A DNA stretch of 64,000 bases from Pseudomonas sp. RIT288 (lineage in GTDB: Bacteria; Pseudomonadota; Gammaproteobacteria; Pseudomonadales; Pseudomonadaceae): contig NZ_JFYN01000008.1 in NCBI RefSeq assembly GCF_000631985.1, positions 1-64,000 on the forward strand, in the 5' to 3' direction. The position numbers and the translations under genes are program-made. The notes beneath the pieces were generated by a model, which saw nothing but the letters and a program-made list of their open reading frames with translations, was not told where the DNA came from and ran no database searches. Shown in pieces: positions 1 to 7,938 of this stretch (the first letter of the stretch is position 1; every line of letters starts with the position of its first letter).

Positions 1-30
1 CCACCACCACCACCACCACCACCACCACCA
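1..30. repeat. trinucleotide repeat (CCA/TGG)n
   Basis: Ten perfect CCA units on the plus strand at the window edge, read as GGT (glycine) codons by the minus-strand gene. True length unknown because the window starts inside it. Confidence 0.85.
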
Positions 31-143
31 TCCTTGGCGTAGGCAGAGCCCATGATGGACAGTTCAGCAGGCAGTAACGGCGCAGCCGCAAACATCATTA
101 CGCAAGATACGGCAACAACGAGGTTCTTCTTTTTACAACGCAT
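1..143 (-). CDS. secreted glycine-rich protein, partial (N-terminal part)
   Basis: The gene enters the window at its left edge; only the first 47 codons are present. Reading from an ATG at 143-141, the product begins MRCKKKNLVVAV, followed by a hydrophobic stretch and a plausible signal-peptidase site (AYA, then KD), so it should be exported. Directly after the predicted cleavage site all codons are GGT, giving at least ten consecutive glycines up to the window edge. Such tracts are prone to slippage and the copy number may vary. I see no strong ribosome binding site before the ATG. No family assigned; the rest of the protein lies outside the window. Confidence 0.6.
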   Translation of the reverse strand, partial: MRCKKKNLVVAVSCVMMFAAAPLLPAELSIMGSAYAKDGGGGGGGGG

Positions 144-310
144 GATGGCATCCACAAGGTCTGGTTGTACTGCCATCTAAGACGCGCCTGGCTGGATCTG
201 GTTCAACCACAAGCGACTGGCGGAAGCGAAAGAGCTCACATTTAAAGTGAGTGCGAATGTATTGCTTTTACTACCGATGAAATGCTCGAAAACGAGCGCT
301 CCGAAACAGG

Positions 311-778
311 CTAATCCAAAGCGCCATTGAGCACTTCGTAGATGATCCCGCTCGCGATAGCCACCAGAATCAAGTCTCCTCCCGCCTGCTGCCACTCATA
401 TCCGTCGTAGTGCGGCAGCCGCCCCAATAGTCGGCTATCCAGCTTTTTGGCGATGCCCGGCGGAAGAGGCTTTCCACGCGCCAGGTTCTTCTGAATGCCG
501 GGAGGTAGCGAAGGACCTGGGCTCCAGTAGTCTCTATAGCCATTGACCACCCCCAGGACACCACTTCGGTCAATAACGGGGGCGTGGTCCCAGCTGCCCG
601 CGCTGGATCCCTTGTTTTTACCACCTTGATTGCCATGCCCCTGACTGTTCTGTGGCCCACCCTTCCCGTTTCCTTTGCCATTGCCGTTGCCATTACCGGG
701 ATCGGCCAATGAGGGCACCGAACTCAACGCCAGAGCAAGGCAAGTAACAGACGCTACAAACAAGCGAGCTTTAAACAT
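311..778 (-). CDS. CigR-like / RcnB-domain exported protein
   Basis: A 155-aa protein with an N-terminal signal peptide (about residues 1-25, ending VPSLA), then a low-complexity segment rich in Gly, Asn, Lys and His (residues 26-62), then a compact C-terminal domain with the repeated motif LPPGIQKNLARG / LPPGIAKKL, a Tyr-rich PHYDGYEW segment and a hydrophobic C-terminal stretch. This order is that of the anti-virulence regulator CigR / RcnB-type family, usually annotated as inner-membrane or periplasmic. Function in Pseudomonas is not established. The reading frame is intact and codon use is typical. It is the last intact gene before the integrase remnant. Confidence 0.75.
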   Translation of the reverse strand: MFKARLFVASVTCLALALSSVPSLADPGNGNGNGKGNGKGGPQNSQGHGNQGGKNKGSSAGSWDHAPVIDRSGVLGVVNGYRDYWSPGPSLPPGIQKNLARGKPLPPGIAKKLDSRLLGRLPHYDGYEWQQAGGDLILVAIASGIIYEVLNGALD

Positions 779-893
779 GATCGTTCTCTCGATATGGGCA
801 ATGCTTTTTGTAATGTAGACGGCATTGCTGGATTTAGCTCTATCAACGGCTCGCCTCGTTCCCGAACTGATGACCGTGTGCGGCGCCTGACAG

Positions 894-1175
894 ACAGCTC
901 CCTCGTACTGGCAGCGGGTTCGTTATCCTCCGCCATACAACTGCCGCATAACTTATGCGACAATGCGCGCAATGTCTGGCATGAATCCCGCCTTTATTGC
1001 CCAACAGCTTGGACACCGCGTCCAGAGGCTGCTCTCGACCCATGCCTGCTGGCTCTACGCCAACAGTGACCGGGCCCGGGAAGAAAACGCTTCAAAATGC
1101 CCCAATAATGGCCCAAGCGCCAAATGTGCGGCTCGCAACCCATTGATAGGTAAAGCAATTGATCTCCACAGCTAA
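894..1175 (+). pseudogene. tyrosine integrase, C-terminal remnant with catalytic residues lost
   Basis: This stretch reads as the last third of the same integrase type as the intact gene at 38401-39594: PPYNCRITYAT, then MNPAFIAQQLGHRVQ, then STHACWLYANSD. The intact protein has PPYNCRHTYAT and TTYARWLNSSSD. So the second-box His is Ile and the nucleophilic Tyr is His in the remnant; no start codon or N-terminal and core domains remain upstream. It runs directly into the left copy of the attachment-site repeat, as the intact integrase does on the right. It is best explained as the end of an older element that used the same site. Confidence 0.8.
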
Positions 1176-1186
1176 CATCACGATGC
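1137..1186 (+). other. attachment-site copy, left (attL-like)
   Basis: 50 bases matching 39593-39642 at 48 positions (differences only at the A/G and C/T pair in TAAAGC versus TAAGGT). The right copy contains the leader and first codons of the ABC-F gene, so this left copy is a duplicated fragment of that target. Homology stops after CGATGC (1186). Confidence 0.85.
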
Positions 1187-1605
1187 GATCTTAGATGCAT
1201 CGCGATGCGGCAAAAAGCGCAATTAAATCAATCAGTTAGCGCGCATGAGATCGCACCAGAATACGCCTTCTAGCAGCTGATGGTATCAAAATTGGTATCA
1301 GCTTTAGCCCTGCAAGCTTGCCATATGCCGGCTGCTGGATAGGACGCAGGTCTGTAAAAATGGCCTAGAAACTGTTACCGGTTGCAGCTCGACACTGAAT
1401 CCACTCAAGCCCACCCCTTCAGCGAAACGCCCTACGTCGGTCAGGCGGTCCAGGTGCGTCACGACTCACGTCGTGAGCGCACCGGCACCCAGCGGGCGCC
1501 TCTGCCGCCCACGCGAATCGACAACCACCAGTCGGGGCCACCCTCGACTCTGGCCACCAGGCATTCGCGCACCGCGTGTTGCTAGACCAGGCGCGCAACA
1601 CCCTT
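1187..1605. other. intergenic region, no gene seen
   Basis: No convincing coding frame. A short segment near 1278-1302 (GGTATCAAAATTGGTATCAG) resembles the 3' end of the integrase gene at 39556-39574, another hint of integrase debris. The rest has no recognisable content. Confidence 0.5.
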
Positions 1606-1851
1606 TCATGAATGTCCTCGCCGATGACTGTTTGTGCTCCTGACGCCGCGCCGTGGCAGCAATGTCGAAGACTTCATACAACGCCCGATGCCCACCGCGT
1701 CCAACGCCTCGACCGTCTCCAGTCCCAGGACAAAACCTTCGGCGCGATCACTGGCGCGGAACAGATCGTCTGCCGTGTGCGCCAGGGCAATCTGCTGCAG
1801 GAGTTTCAGGGTTGTAATTTGCACAGCCTGTGGCAGGTCTAGCGCGGCCAA
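1606..1851 (-). CDS. hypothetical protein or gene remnant
   Basis: An open frame of 81 codons from a TTG, lying in the same frame as, and starting 33 bases past, the stop of the upstream 101-aa gene. The first 60 residues (AVQITTLKLLQQIALAHTAD and a following acidic helix-like stretch) have the look of a helical Pseudomonas protein; the last 20 residues are Arg/Ser-rich and look non-coding, so the true 3' end may be frameshifted. No good start codon or Shine-Dalgarno was found. I do not recognise a family. Confidence 0.3.
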   Translation of the reverse strand: MAALDLPQAVQITTLKLLQQIALAHTADDLFRASDRAEGFVLGLETVEALDAVGIGRCMKSSTLLPRRGVRSTNSHRRGHS

Positions 1852-1884
1852 CTCTTTCTCAGGGCTATCTGTTTGCGAATCGGG

Positions 1885-2190
1885 CTAGGCCGCCAGCGGC
1901 GCAAACTTCAGATCGCCGGGTTCGACGTCGATCAGCAACCAGCCGCCCAACGGTGCGTTGCAGCCATCAATGATCGGGCCTTGCACCATCCGCCCTTCGG
2001 GCAGGATGACCCGTAAGACGTTGGCATCCTTGGGGCCTTCCAAATAGCGCGCGAGTTCGACGCGGGTGCGATCCGTGCCGGCCGTTTCCAACCGTACCGG
2101 ACATTCGAGTGTCGTCAACTCGGCCTGTGGCTTCCCCGCATAGCGGGCAATCACGGTGACAGTGGCCAGGCCTTCAAAGACGTGAGACAT
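1885..2190 (-). CDS. hypothetical protein, 101 aa
   Basis: Starts at an ATG with AGGA nine bases upstream, begins MSHVFEGLATVTVIARY and ends LKFAPLAA. The sequence is rich in beta-forming residues with a Gly/Trp-rich turn (APLGGWLLIDVEPGD) and has no signal peptide or membrane segment. Codon use is that of a real Pseudomonas gene. I do not recognise the family. It is the first intact gene inside the left end of the island; the downstream frame at 1606-1851 may belong to the same transcript. Confidence 0.55.
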   Translation of the reverse strand: MSHVFEGLATVTVIARYAGKPQAELTTLECPVRLETAGTDRTRVELARYLEGPKDANVLRVILPEGRMVQGPIIDGCNAPLGGWLLIDVEPGDLKFAPLAA

Positions 2191-2294
2191 GAGTCGGGTT
2201 CCTAAGCGAGTCAGTAGACGTCGAGGAGAAAACCAGGGGAGGCATTAATGGTAGACCAGCCTTGGGAGGCCTGGTTTCCACGGCCGGGACAAAA

Positions 2295-2325
2295 GGCCCC
2301 CACACCGGGTTCAGGTGTGGGGGCC
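2295..2325 (-). terminator. hairpin with T run on the minus strand
   Basis: Perfect 12-bp inverted repeat GGCCCCCACACC / GGTGTGGGGGCC with a 7-base loop; on the minus strand it is followed by TTTTG. It lies between the divergent genes at 2190 (minus) and 2590 (plus), with no intact gene ending here, so it probably belonged to a gene now lost. The remaining bases of 2191-2589 contain only a small hairpin near 2436-2456. Confidence 0.55.
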
Positions 2326-2589
2326 GATTGAACATAGGGCGGAATTATGTAAAGGCCGTCTAAAGCCGTAATCGGCCCAAAGCACATCATGGAAATTCGA
2401 GTCATCCAATTTGGCTAACCACAGCAATGACGACACTCCGCACGTCTTAATGTGCGGTAGTGGAGCCAAAAATAAAAGTTCAAGGTTGAGTTTCTTAGAC
2501 TACGCTGGTCAACAGACTAACAAAAAAGATAAACATTTAAGTTAAAGATCGCGTCATCAATCATCACTAAATGATTCCAAGGACGTATC

Positions 2590-4769
2590 ATGAAAAAACT
2601 TAAAATAAGCCTGACCAATTGTTATGGAATCCAATCCTTAGAATATGATTTCGATTTTGATACAACCAAAATCAAATCAAAGGCCTACGCAATATATGCG
2701 CCGAACGGCTCTATGAAAACTTCCTTTTCAAAAACCTTTGAAGATATCGCACAAGGTAAAAAACCAATAGAAGAAAGGTATGGACGCGAATCGCTCTATG
2801 TAATTGAGTCTGACGGCGAAGCGATTCAACAGGACTCCATATATGTTCTAAAATCCGAGATAGATATCAGAGAAGACAGCTCAGCCATAACAGACATCCT
2901 TATTAACCCCGAGAGCAAATCCAGATACGACGAACTTCTTGTAAACCTTGACAAACTAAAAGCCAACCTAACCAAATCCCTTCAAAAAAAATCAAAGATA
3001 AAACAAACAGACATTGAACAAACACTATTAAGAGACTTCAATGAAAAAAACCTCTCATCATGCATAGAACAAATAAACAAACTACCAATTGAAAGCGACT
3101 TATCCTCCTATGAATACGCTACAATTTTCGACTCAAAAGTGATGGATGTTTTAAAAAACGAAGACTTTATCTCTAAGGCCAACGAGTTCAGCAAACGCTA
3201 TCAGGACTTATTCGATCAACCTGGAACAATATACGAAAAAGGTGTTTTCAACCCTATTAAAGCAGAATTATCCTTTGGAACTTTGAGCAAGCAAGGTTTT
3301 TTTGCGGGCGGTCATCGCGTTCATTTGAGAGGTGATGAAACCTCAATAGACAAAGATGAATTAGACAAAAAAATTCAAGAAATTCACGCACGCATTGACG
3401 AAGACAAAACACTAAAAACCCTGCAAAACAACCTTGCAAAAAACGCACAAACACAGGCTTTAATTGAACTTATTGAAAACCAGTCAGCATCGCAAACTGA
3501 GTTACTTCTCGGCAAACTACGACCAGAAAACCAAGAGCAACTGCGGAAGGATCTTTGGATTAACTATATCCAGAACAACACCGACGCCACTGCTTACTAT
3601 GATTCGTATGCAGGTAGCAAATCTGAAATTGATTACATTGAAGCAATTGCAGCAGAGGACGCCCCTAGATGGACGCTCGCTGTAGACCTCTTCAATGATC
3701 GTTTCGTGGATATGCCTTTCACACTGTCGGTGGCGAACCAAGCAAAGGCTGCTTTAGGAAAAGAGAAAGCCCGGCTAAAGTTAACGTTCAAAGAAGGAAC
3801 GGATAAGGTAGAGTGGTCGCGCCAAGAAGTAAAAACTCTGAGCCAAGGTGAAAGACGTGCACTTTATCTTCTTAACTTTATATTTGATGTTGAAGCAAGG
3901 AAAACCTCCCAAAAAGACACCCTATTCATTATCGATGACGTTGCAGATTCTTTCGACTACAAAACAAACATGCAATCATCCAATACTTAGAAGACCTAAA
4001 CAAAACCCACAGCTTTCATCAGATAATCCTGACACATAACTTCGACTTTTTTCGAACACTTTCGACCAATTTCGTTCACCGCGATAGATGCCTAATGGCT
4101 AACCGCAACAAATCTTCTATCTGCCTTACCAAAGCCGAAGGGATAAATAATTATTTCATTGGCAAGTGGAAGAGAAAAGTTGCGACTGACAACTTCATTC
4201 TTTGCGCCACCATCCCATTCACCCGAAACTTGATTGAATACACAAAGGAAGATTCTGATAGCGATTACTTAACACTCACAAGCCTGCTTCACTGGAAGTG
4301 CGACACGGCCAAAATCACAATCGGTAATTATTACGACATCTATAACAGGCTATTTGGTACGACCCATGACGCCACCAACACTTCACTTGTAATAGATCTA
4401 CTTTTTAAGAGCGCTGATGAGATTTGTAATTTTGCTGAGCACGACGGATTAAATCTTGAAAACAAAGTTCTGTTATCTATCGCCATACGAATTCAGGCGG
4501 AAATTTTCTTGACCTCTGAGATTCGGAGAATCAAAAATGATGAAAACTATTGGAATGAATCTAACAGTCAGTTTGGCGCATTAATTAATGAGCATTCAGA
4601 TTTAGGCGCGACAGGTTCCGCTATACGCGTACTGGAGAAGGTGAGTATCACGGTCAGCTCAAACATTCACCTCAACTCGTTCATGTACGAGCCTATATTA
4701 GATCTAACAATAGAGCACCTTATATTACTTTATAAAGAGGTTCATGCTTTAAACTGCAAGGCCACCTAA
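2590..4769 (+). pseudogene. SMC/ABC-type ATPase of the phage-defence class, frameshifted
   Basis: Two frames join into one protein of about 725 aa. Frame one (2590 to about 3966) starts at an ATG with AAGGA seven bases upstream and carries a P-loop (YAPNGSMKTSF, about residues 37-47), a long helical middle with basic coiled-coil character, an ABC signature region (TLSQGERRALYLLNF) and Walker B (TLFIIDDVADSFDYK). It then stops early. One base added in the A run at about 3961-3964 (CTACAAAACAAAC) restores NKHAIIQYL, the switch-His motif ILTHNFDFF and the frame 4095-4769. The two halves are therefore one gene with a 1-base deletion, or a base-call error. AT-rich codon use contrasts with the host. 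The architecture is that of the ATPases in PrrC/RloC/Abi-like systems; the effector is not identified in the C-terminal 220 residues. Confidence 0.7.
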
Positions 4770-4898
4770 CGCGCGACAATACAATTTTTCTTTATGGGAG
4801 ATATGTGGTCGTGCCAGCTCCCCTTCTGAGAACAAAGGCCAAGGGCGTGGAGTTGTAAGCGATAGCTTCTGGCCCATTGCTCTCAGAGGGAGACTGCC

Positions 4899-5117
4899 CT
4901 AGAACTGCCGTAGCCGCGTAATCGCCTCCGTAATCGCTTTCGCGTTTGTATCCAGGGTTTCCATGGCCACGACCGCGTTTTCTGCAACCGTCTCTACACC
5001 ATTTTCTGAAAGCCACTTGGTGACCTCCTCTATCGCAGCCGCCAAGGCATGCTGGTTGTGCAGAAGCAGTGTCAGAGCATCTGCCGCGGCAATATTGGAA
5101 TCTGAGTCAGATGGCAT
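4899..5117 (-). CDS. hypothetical protein, 72 aa
   Basis: Helical acidic small protein (MPSDSDSNIAAADALTLLLH...), no membrane segment, ending AITRLRQF. Its ATG overlaps the stop of the preceding 41-codon gene by the sequence ATGCCATCTGA, so the two are translationally coupled. Codon use fits the host. Small two-gene units of this kind are common accessory genes in Pseudomonas; I know no function. Confidence 0.6.
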   Translation of the reverse strand: MPSDSDSNIAAADALTLLLHNQHALAAAIEEVTKWLSENGVETVAENAVVAMETLDTNAKAITEAITRLRQF

Positions 5118-5232
5118 GGAAGTCGTCCTTAGAGTTCGGTTCGCAAAAGCCTAGCTCATCGTATCGCCGGCGAAGGTCTGTCAGCCACTGGGCGGCCTCT
5201 ATTTGCGCACCAAAATAGCGCACCAGTCCCAT
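5107..5232 (-). CDS. hypothetical protein, 41 aa
   Basis: Short frame MGLVRYFGAQIEAAQWLTDL...DDFHAI ending TGA inside the start of the next gene (11-base overlap). GGGACTGAG just upstream could serve as ribosome binding site. The amphipathic helix-rich sequence and tight overlap with the 72-aa gene support it being real. Function unknown. Confidence 0.55.
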   Translation of the reverse strand: MGLVRYFGAQIEAAQWLTDLRRRYDELGFCEPNSKDDFHAI

Positions 5233-5271
5233 CTCAGTCCCATATGGCCTTTTTTCGGACGCCAAAAACCA

Positions 5272-5308
5272 CAAACCCCCGACTTTCTCTAGGAAAATCA
5301 GGGGTTTG
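5272..5308 (-). terminator. terminator-like hairpin behind the tRNA-Ser fragment
   Basis: CAAACCCC ... GGGGTTTG inverted repeat, followed on the minus strand by TGGTTTTTGG. It lies just downstream of a tRNA-Ser 3' end fragment on the same strand, as a tRNA terminator would. The interval 5233-5586 otherwise holds only this fragment and a dispersed repeat. Confidence 0.6.
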
Positions 5309-5321
5309 CGCTTTCAGAATT

Positions 5322-5348
5322 TGGCGGTGAAGGAGAGATTCGAACTCC
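5322..5348 (-). other. tRNA-Ser 3' end fragment (putative attachment-site scar)
   Basis: On the minus strand the sequence ends GAATCTCTCCTTCACCGCCA: a T-loop TTCGAAT flanked by GAG/CTC, then the 3' acceptor strand CTTCACCG with CCA, as in bacterial tRNA-Ser. Nothing resembling the anticodon arm or long variable arm lies upstream (5349 onward). Islands commonly end in such tRNA 3' ends, so this marks either an older integration junction or a carried att site. Confidence 0.6.
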
Positions 5349-5392
5349 AAACCCCTAGCGACTATCGATATTCATCAGAACACCTTGGCAAC

Positions 5393-5475
5393 GGCGGCTT
5401 TCGGCCATTAGCGGACGCTCACAAGCGACCGCTACCGGCCATAAGCGGCCCCTCACGAGAGCCCCCTTTCGGTCG
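5393..5475. repeat. dispersed GCTTTTGGCC-type repeat, copy 1
   Basis: Imperfect alternating units of the form CGGCTTTCGGCCATTAGCGG and GACCGCTACCGGCCATAAGC, able to form small hairpins around GGCC. Same family as copies near 10145, 10745, 12598, 14213, 16528 and 19358. Non-coding. Confidence 0.6.
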
Positions 5476-5586
5476 AAGTCATTCATTCCAAGAATCTATG
5501 AAAGCGGCGTGATTAAAACAACGCGAAAAAACTCTAACCTATATAGCAAGGCTTTCACATAAACATGAGGACAAGGAGCGTGCGCA

Positions 5587-6324
5587 TCAGTAAAGATTGT
5601 AATTAAGACCAGTTTCGATTAGGACAGCATTGAATTCTTTGTTTGATTTCAAGTAATCAGTGGATGGGAACTGCATAAATTGCGCACTCATCATTACTAG
5701 TCGCAATAGCGCGAAATCTGTGAAATTTATAAGAGTGAGATAATGAGAGGCCCTGTCTTCCAAGGAAAACCCATTAGAATCACTTAATTTCTCAGAAATC
5801 ATTTTCACCATATTATAAAACACTCTGGTAACTCCGAATATTTGATCGGTAGCATCAGCATTTTCTAAGTATTCGATTGCACTATTAACCTCAGGCGAAT
5901 TTTTTCTTAAAAACTCAATATCATCTTCAATTTTAATAATGGCATCAGCTCCGTACATTATCTCTAATGAACCCTCATTTTCGAATTCAATTTTTAATGT
6001 ATGCAGCGAGGCCCGCTGAGAATCAATCATGTTAAAAAGCTGTACCTCGAAGGAGCGCAGTCTTTCAGATTTTCTTGTGTTGCTTATTTCATTTCTGAGG
6101 TCTTGGTTAGCTTGATTTTGCAACGTCAATGATTTGATGAGAAGCACAAGAGAGATAAAACTAAGCATGGGGTTTAGGAGACCACCAAAGTAGTCTCCCA
6201 GCTGTCCCCAGACAGCCGGGTCGTTGGATACCCCGTACCCTAGCTTAAAATGAAATTGAAGGAGGTACGAGGCGAAAACACCAAAAAGCAATAATGCCGC
6301 CGCCGCTGCGTATCTGTTAATCAT
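5587..6324 (-). CDS. putative phage abortive infection protein (PutAbiC family)
   Basis: 245 aa. Start chosen at ATG 6324 (MINRYAAAAALLLF); the longer frame begins with a TTG and lacks a better signal. Two hydrophobic segments (about residues 4-22 and 46-62) flank the motif WGQLGDYFGGLLNPMLSF, the hallmark of the PutAbiC family, followed by a cytoplasmic helical domain with the conserved pattern FEVQLFNMIDSQR and a C-terminal ...TDFALLRLVM. The family is predicted to give abortive infection; the mechanism is unknown. The start overlaps the stop of the upstream 274-aa gene by eight bases (ATGATTAA), so both are coupled. AT-rich codon use unlike the core genes indicates transfer. Confidence 0.75.
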   Translation of the reverse strand: MINRYAAAAALLLFGVFASYLLQFHFKLGYGVSNDPAVWGQLGDYFGGLLNPMLSFISLVLLIKSLTLQNQANQDLRNEISNTRKSERLRSFEVQLFNMIDSQRASLHTLKIEFENEGSLEIMYGADAIIKIEDDIEFLRKNSPEVNSAIEYLENADATDQIFGVTRVFYNMVKMISEKLSDSNGFSLEDRASHYLTLINFTDFALLRLVMMSAQFMQFPSTDYLKSNKEFNAVLIETGLNYNLY

Positions 6325-7141
6325 TATAAAAACCTGTGACAATATATTTTACAATCTTTCCGTCTCGAAGCTTTATGGGTCTAGCAATGATTTTTAAATT
6401 CTTCCACTTGGAACTATCTATTCCATTGTTGTGATCTAGGTTTTCAGAGAACTTTTTCTTGGCCTCTAACCTAACTTCTTTATACTCAATTCCAAAACCA
6501 AAAGCCACTGTTTCGTCCGCTCCTTCAAGAAGAAGCCTGCCGTTCCCAGTGTTTATATTCAGCCTAGTAATGCTGGCAGTAATATCTGTACTCTTATCAG
6601 ACTCCGTAGCCTGTAGCGCTAAAACAGTTGACTTGTTGAAACTGGCTATAACCACTTTTTCATTCAGGCTTTTTCTGTATCTAATTTTTACATCATGATC
6701 AAATTTTGTTGAAACTTTATGAAGGTTTTCCATTGAGGAAACACGCAATTTTTTTATTAAGGCTTCGGCCGAGTCGCCTAAATTATCTACGATTTTCTGA
6801 GCTTTTGCTGAGAGGTCGGCAGACTCAAGATAAAGAGACTCCTTCATAAAGTAAGACATTAACTCGACAAATGTTGTATTGCCAATCTTCTTGTATTCTC
6901 TTTGTAATTCCTCATCAGAGATTTCAACGGCGAAAACCTGCCCATAAGAACCTTTGAAGGTTCTTTTTAGTATTGTTCTCACACTGCTAACGCCTCTATG
7001 CCTTAAGGCGACTTTTCCAGTCACAAGAGTTTCTACAATGCTCAAGGTTGCCTCGGAAGCTCCTTGTAAGGTTTCTAGGCCTGCCTTCATGTCAACTTCG
7101 TAATCTACTGTTTCAATGACAATATCAAGATTTAGCGGCAT
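6317..7141 (-). CDS. unknown 274-aa partner of the PutAbiC protein
   Basis: Starts at ATG 7141 with AGGGA seven bases upstream. Sequence begins MPLNLDIVIETVDYEVDM. No signal peptide or membrane segment. The first 150 residues are mainly helical (LETLQGASEATLSIVETLV; TLILKRTFKG), the last 120 look beta-rich (KVVIASFNKS; GRLLLEGADETVAFG; LKIIARPIKL), suggesting two domains. I do not recognise it. Eight-base overlap with the PutAbiC gene, shared AT-rich composition and shared strand make a two-gene unit; a role as sensor, regulator or cofactor of the membrane protein is inference only. Confidence 0.65.
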   Translation of the reverse strand: MPLNLDIVIETVDYEVDMKAGLETLQGASEATLSIVETLVTGKVALRHRGVSSVRTILKRTFKGSYGQVFAVEISDEELQREYKKIGNTTFVELMSYFMKESLYLESADLSAKAQKIVDNLGDSAEALIKKLRVSSMENLHKVSTKFDHDVKIRYRKSLNEKVVIASFNKSTVLALQATESDKSTDITASITRLNINTGNGRLLLEGADETVAFGFGIEYKEVRLEAKKKFSENLDHNNGIDSSKWKNLKIIARPIKLRDGKIVKYIVTGFYND

Positions 7142-7520
7142 ATGTATCCCTGCTTACACCATTAATTTAATAGTAACCATTTCATAGAAGCAGTGACTAT
7201 CAAGCGAAAAAACACCCAAACCAAGTGGCAATAGGCCATGCAAATATTTATACCCTACTGGACGTTCAGGTGCACGTGGTAAAAACTTGAGGTCAAAAAG
7301 TGCCGAAATCAGAAGCGACAAAAGAATGGCAGTGGTCAAAAATTGTAACCACAGCAGCGTAGATTGCTAATTAGCGGCTAGAGAATAGTCGGGGCAGATC
7401 ACCTATCTGTGTTGCTGACCGCTAACCTTGGACCTGCATCGATCCTTCCGACCTGTCGCTTCTCACTGAACGGCTACAAACGTAGTCTCAAGCGGATCGT
7501 GCCAAGTGAGCTATGGTTGA
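7142..7520. other. intergenic region, weak small frame
   Basis: A minus-strand frame at 7154-7339 from a TTG (61 aa, hydrophobic N-terminus, ends YEMVTIKLMV) ends 12 bases before the 274-aa gene. It could be a small membrane protein of the same transcript or debris; support is poor, so it is not called as a gene. The rest shows no recognisable feature. Confidence 0.35.
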
Positions 7521-7937
7521 TCACGGTTGAGCCAAACTGCCGTCGATCATAGACTCTTGAGCCACGCTGATGTCATCTGAGCCCTTAGCGCAGAACTGTA
7601 CATCCCGTGTGAAAGTCTCTCCCAGGTGACCGATCCTAAAAACGCCGCCGGTAGCTAACCCTTGAGTCAGATGATTCTCACTCAGCTCATAAAACTCACT
7701 CAAGCAAATCCAAGTATTCTTCTGAAAGCATTTTGAACTGGCGGGAAAGAAGAAAGCGGCAAACCTGTTGCCGCTTTGGCAGCCAAAGTCATTGCGGTAG
7801 TGGTGTCCCTGAGATGTGGTTTTGGCCACTAGGACAATCCCATTTTTCAAGTTTCCCAGCACAACCAAGTACTTGTCTTTGGCTGTGCCGTCAGAAAACA
7901 CGAAATCTTTATGGAGATAGATCGTCCCTGGGGTCAC
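7521..7937 (-). CDS. toxin candidate of a Panacea toxin-antitoxin pair (PemK/MazF-like barrel possible)
   Basis: 138 aa from a GTG start one base after the stop of the Panacea gene; the Shine-Dalgarno AAGGA lies within the last codons of that gene, so translation is coupled. The N-terminus (GTIYLHKDFVFSDGTAKDKY, then LVVLGNLKNGIVLVAKTTS) has the beta-strand pattern and GxIY / KYxVVL positions of PemK/MazF-type barrels, with FFFPASSKCF and DGS further on. Its immediate partnership with a Panacea antitoxin is the strongest evidence for a toxin role. Family assignment is tentative; target unknown. Confidence 0.6.
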   Translation of the reverse strand: MTPGTIYLHKDFVFSDGTAKDKYLVVLGNLKNGIVLVAKTTSQGHHYRNDFGCQSGNRFAAFFFPASSKCFQKNTWICLSEFYELSENHLTQGLATGGVFRIGHLGETFTRDVQFCAKGSDDISVAQESMIDGSLAQP

Positions 7938-7938
7938 A

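Noticed and set aside
1382..1585. Small frames at the left end of the island
   Set aside because: Arg/Pro/Thr-rich chance frames without start signals.
2590..4769. Calling the two ATPase frames as two separate genes
   Set aside because: The second has no start signal, and motifs run through the junction in order (Walker B, then switch His) once one A is restored.
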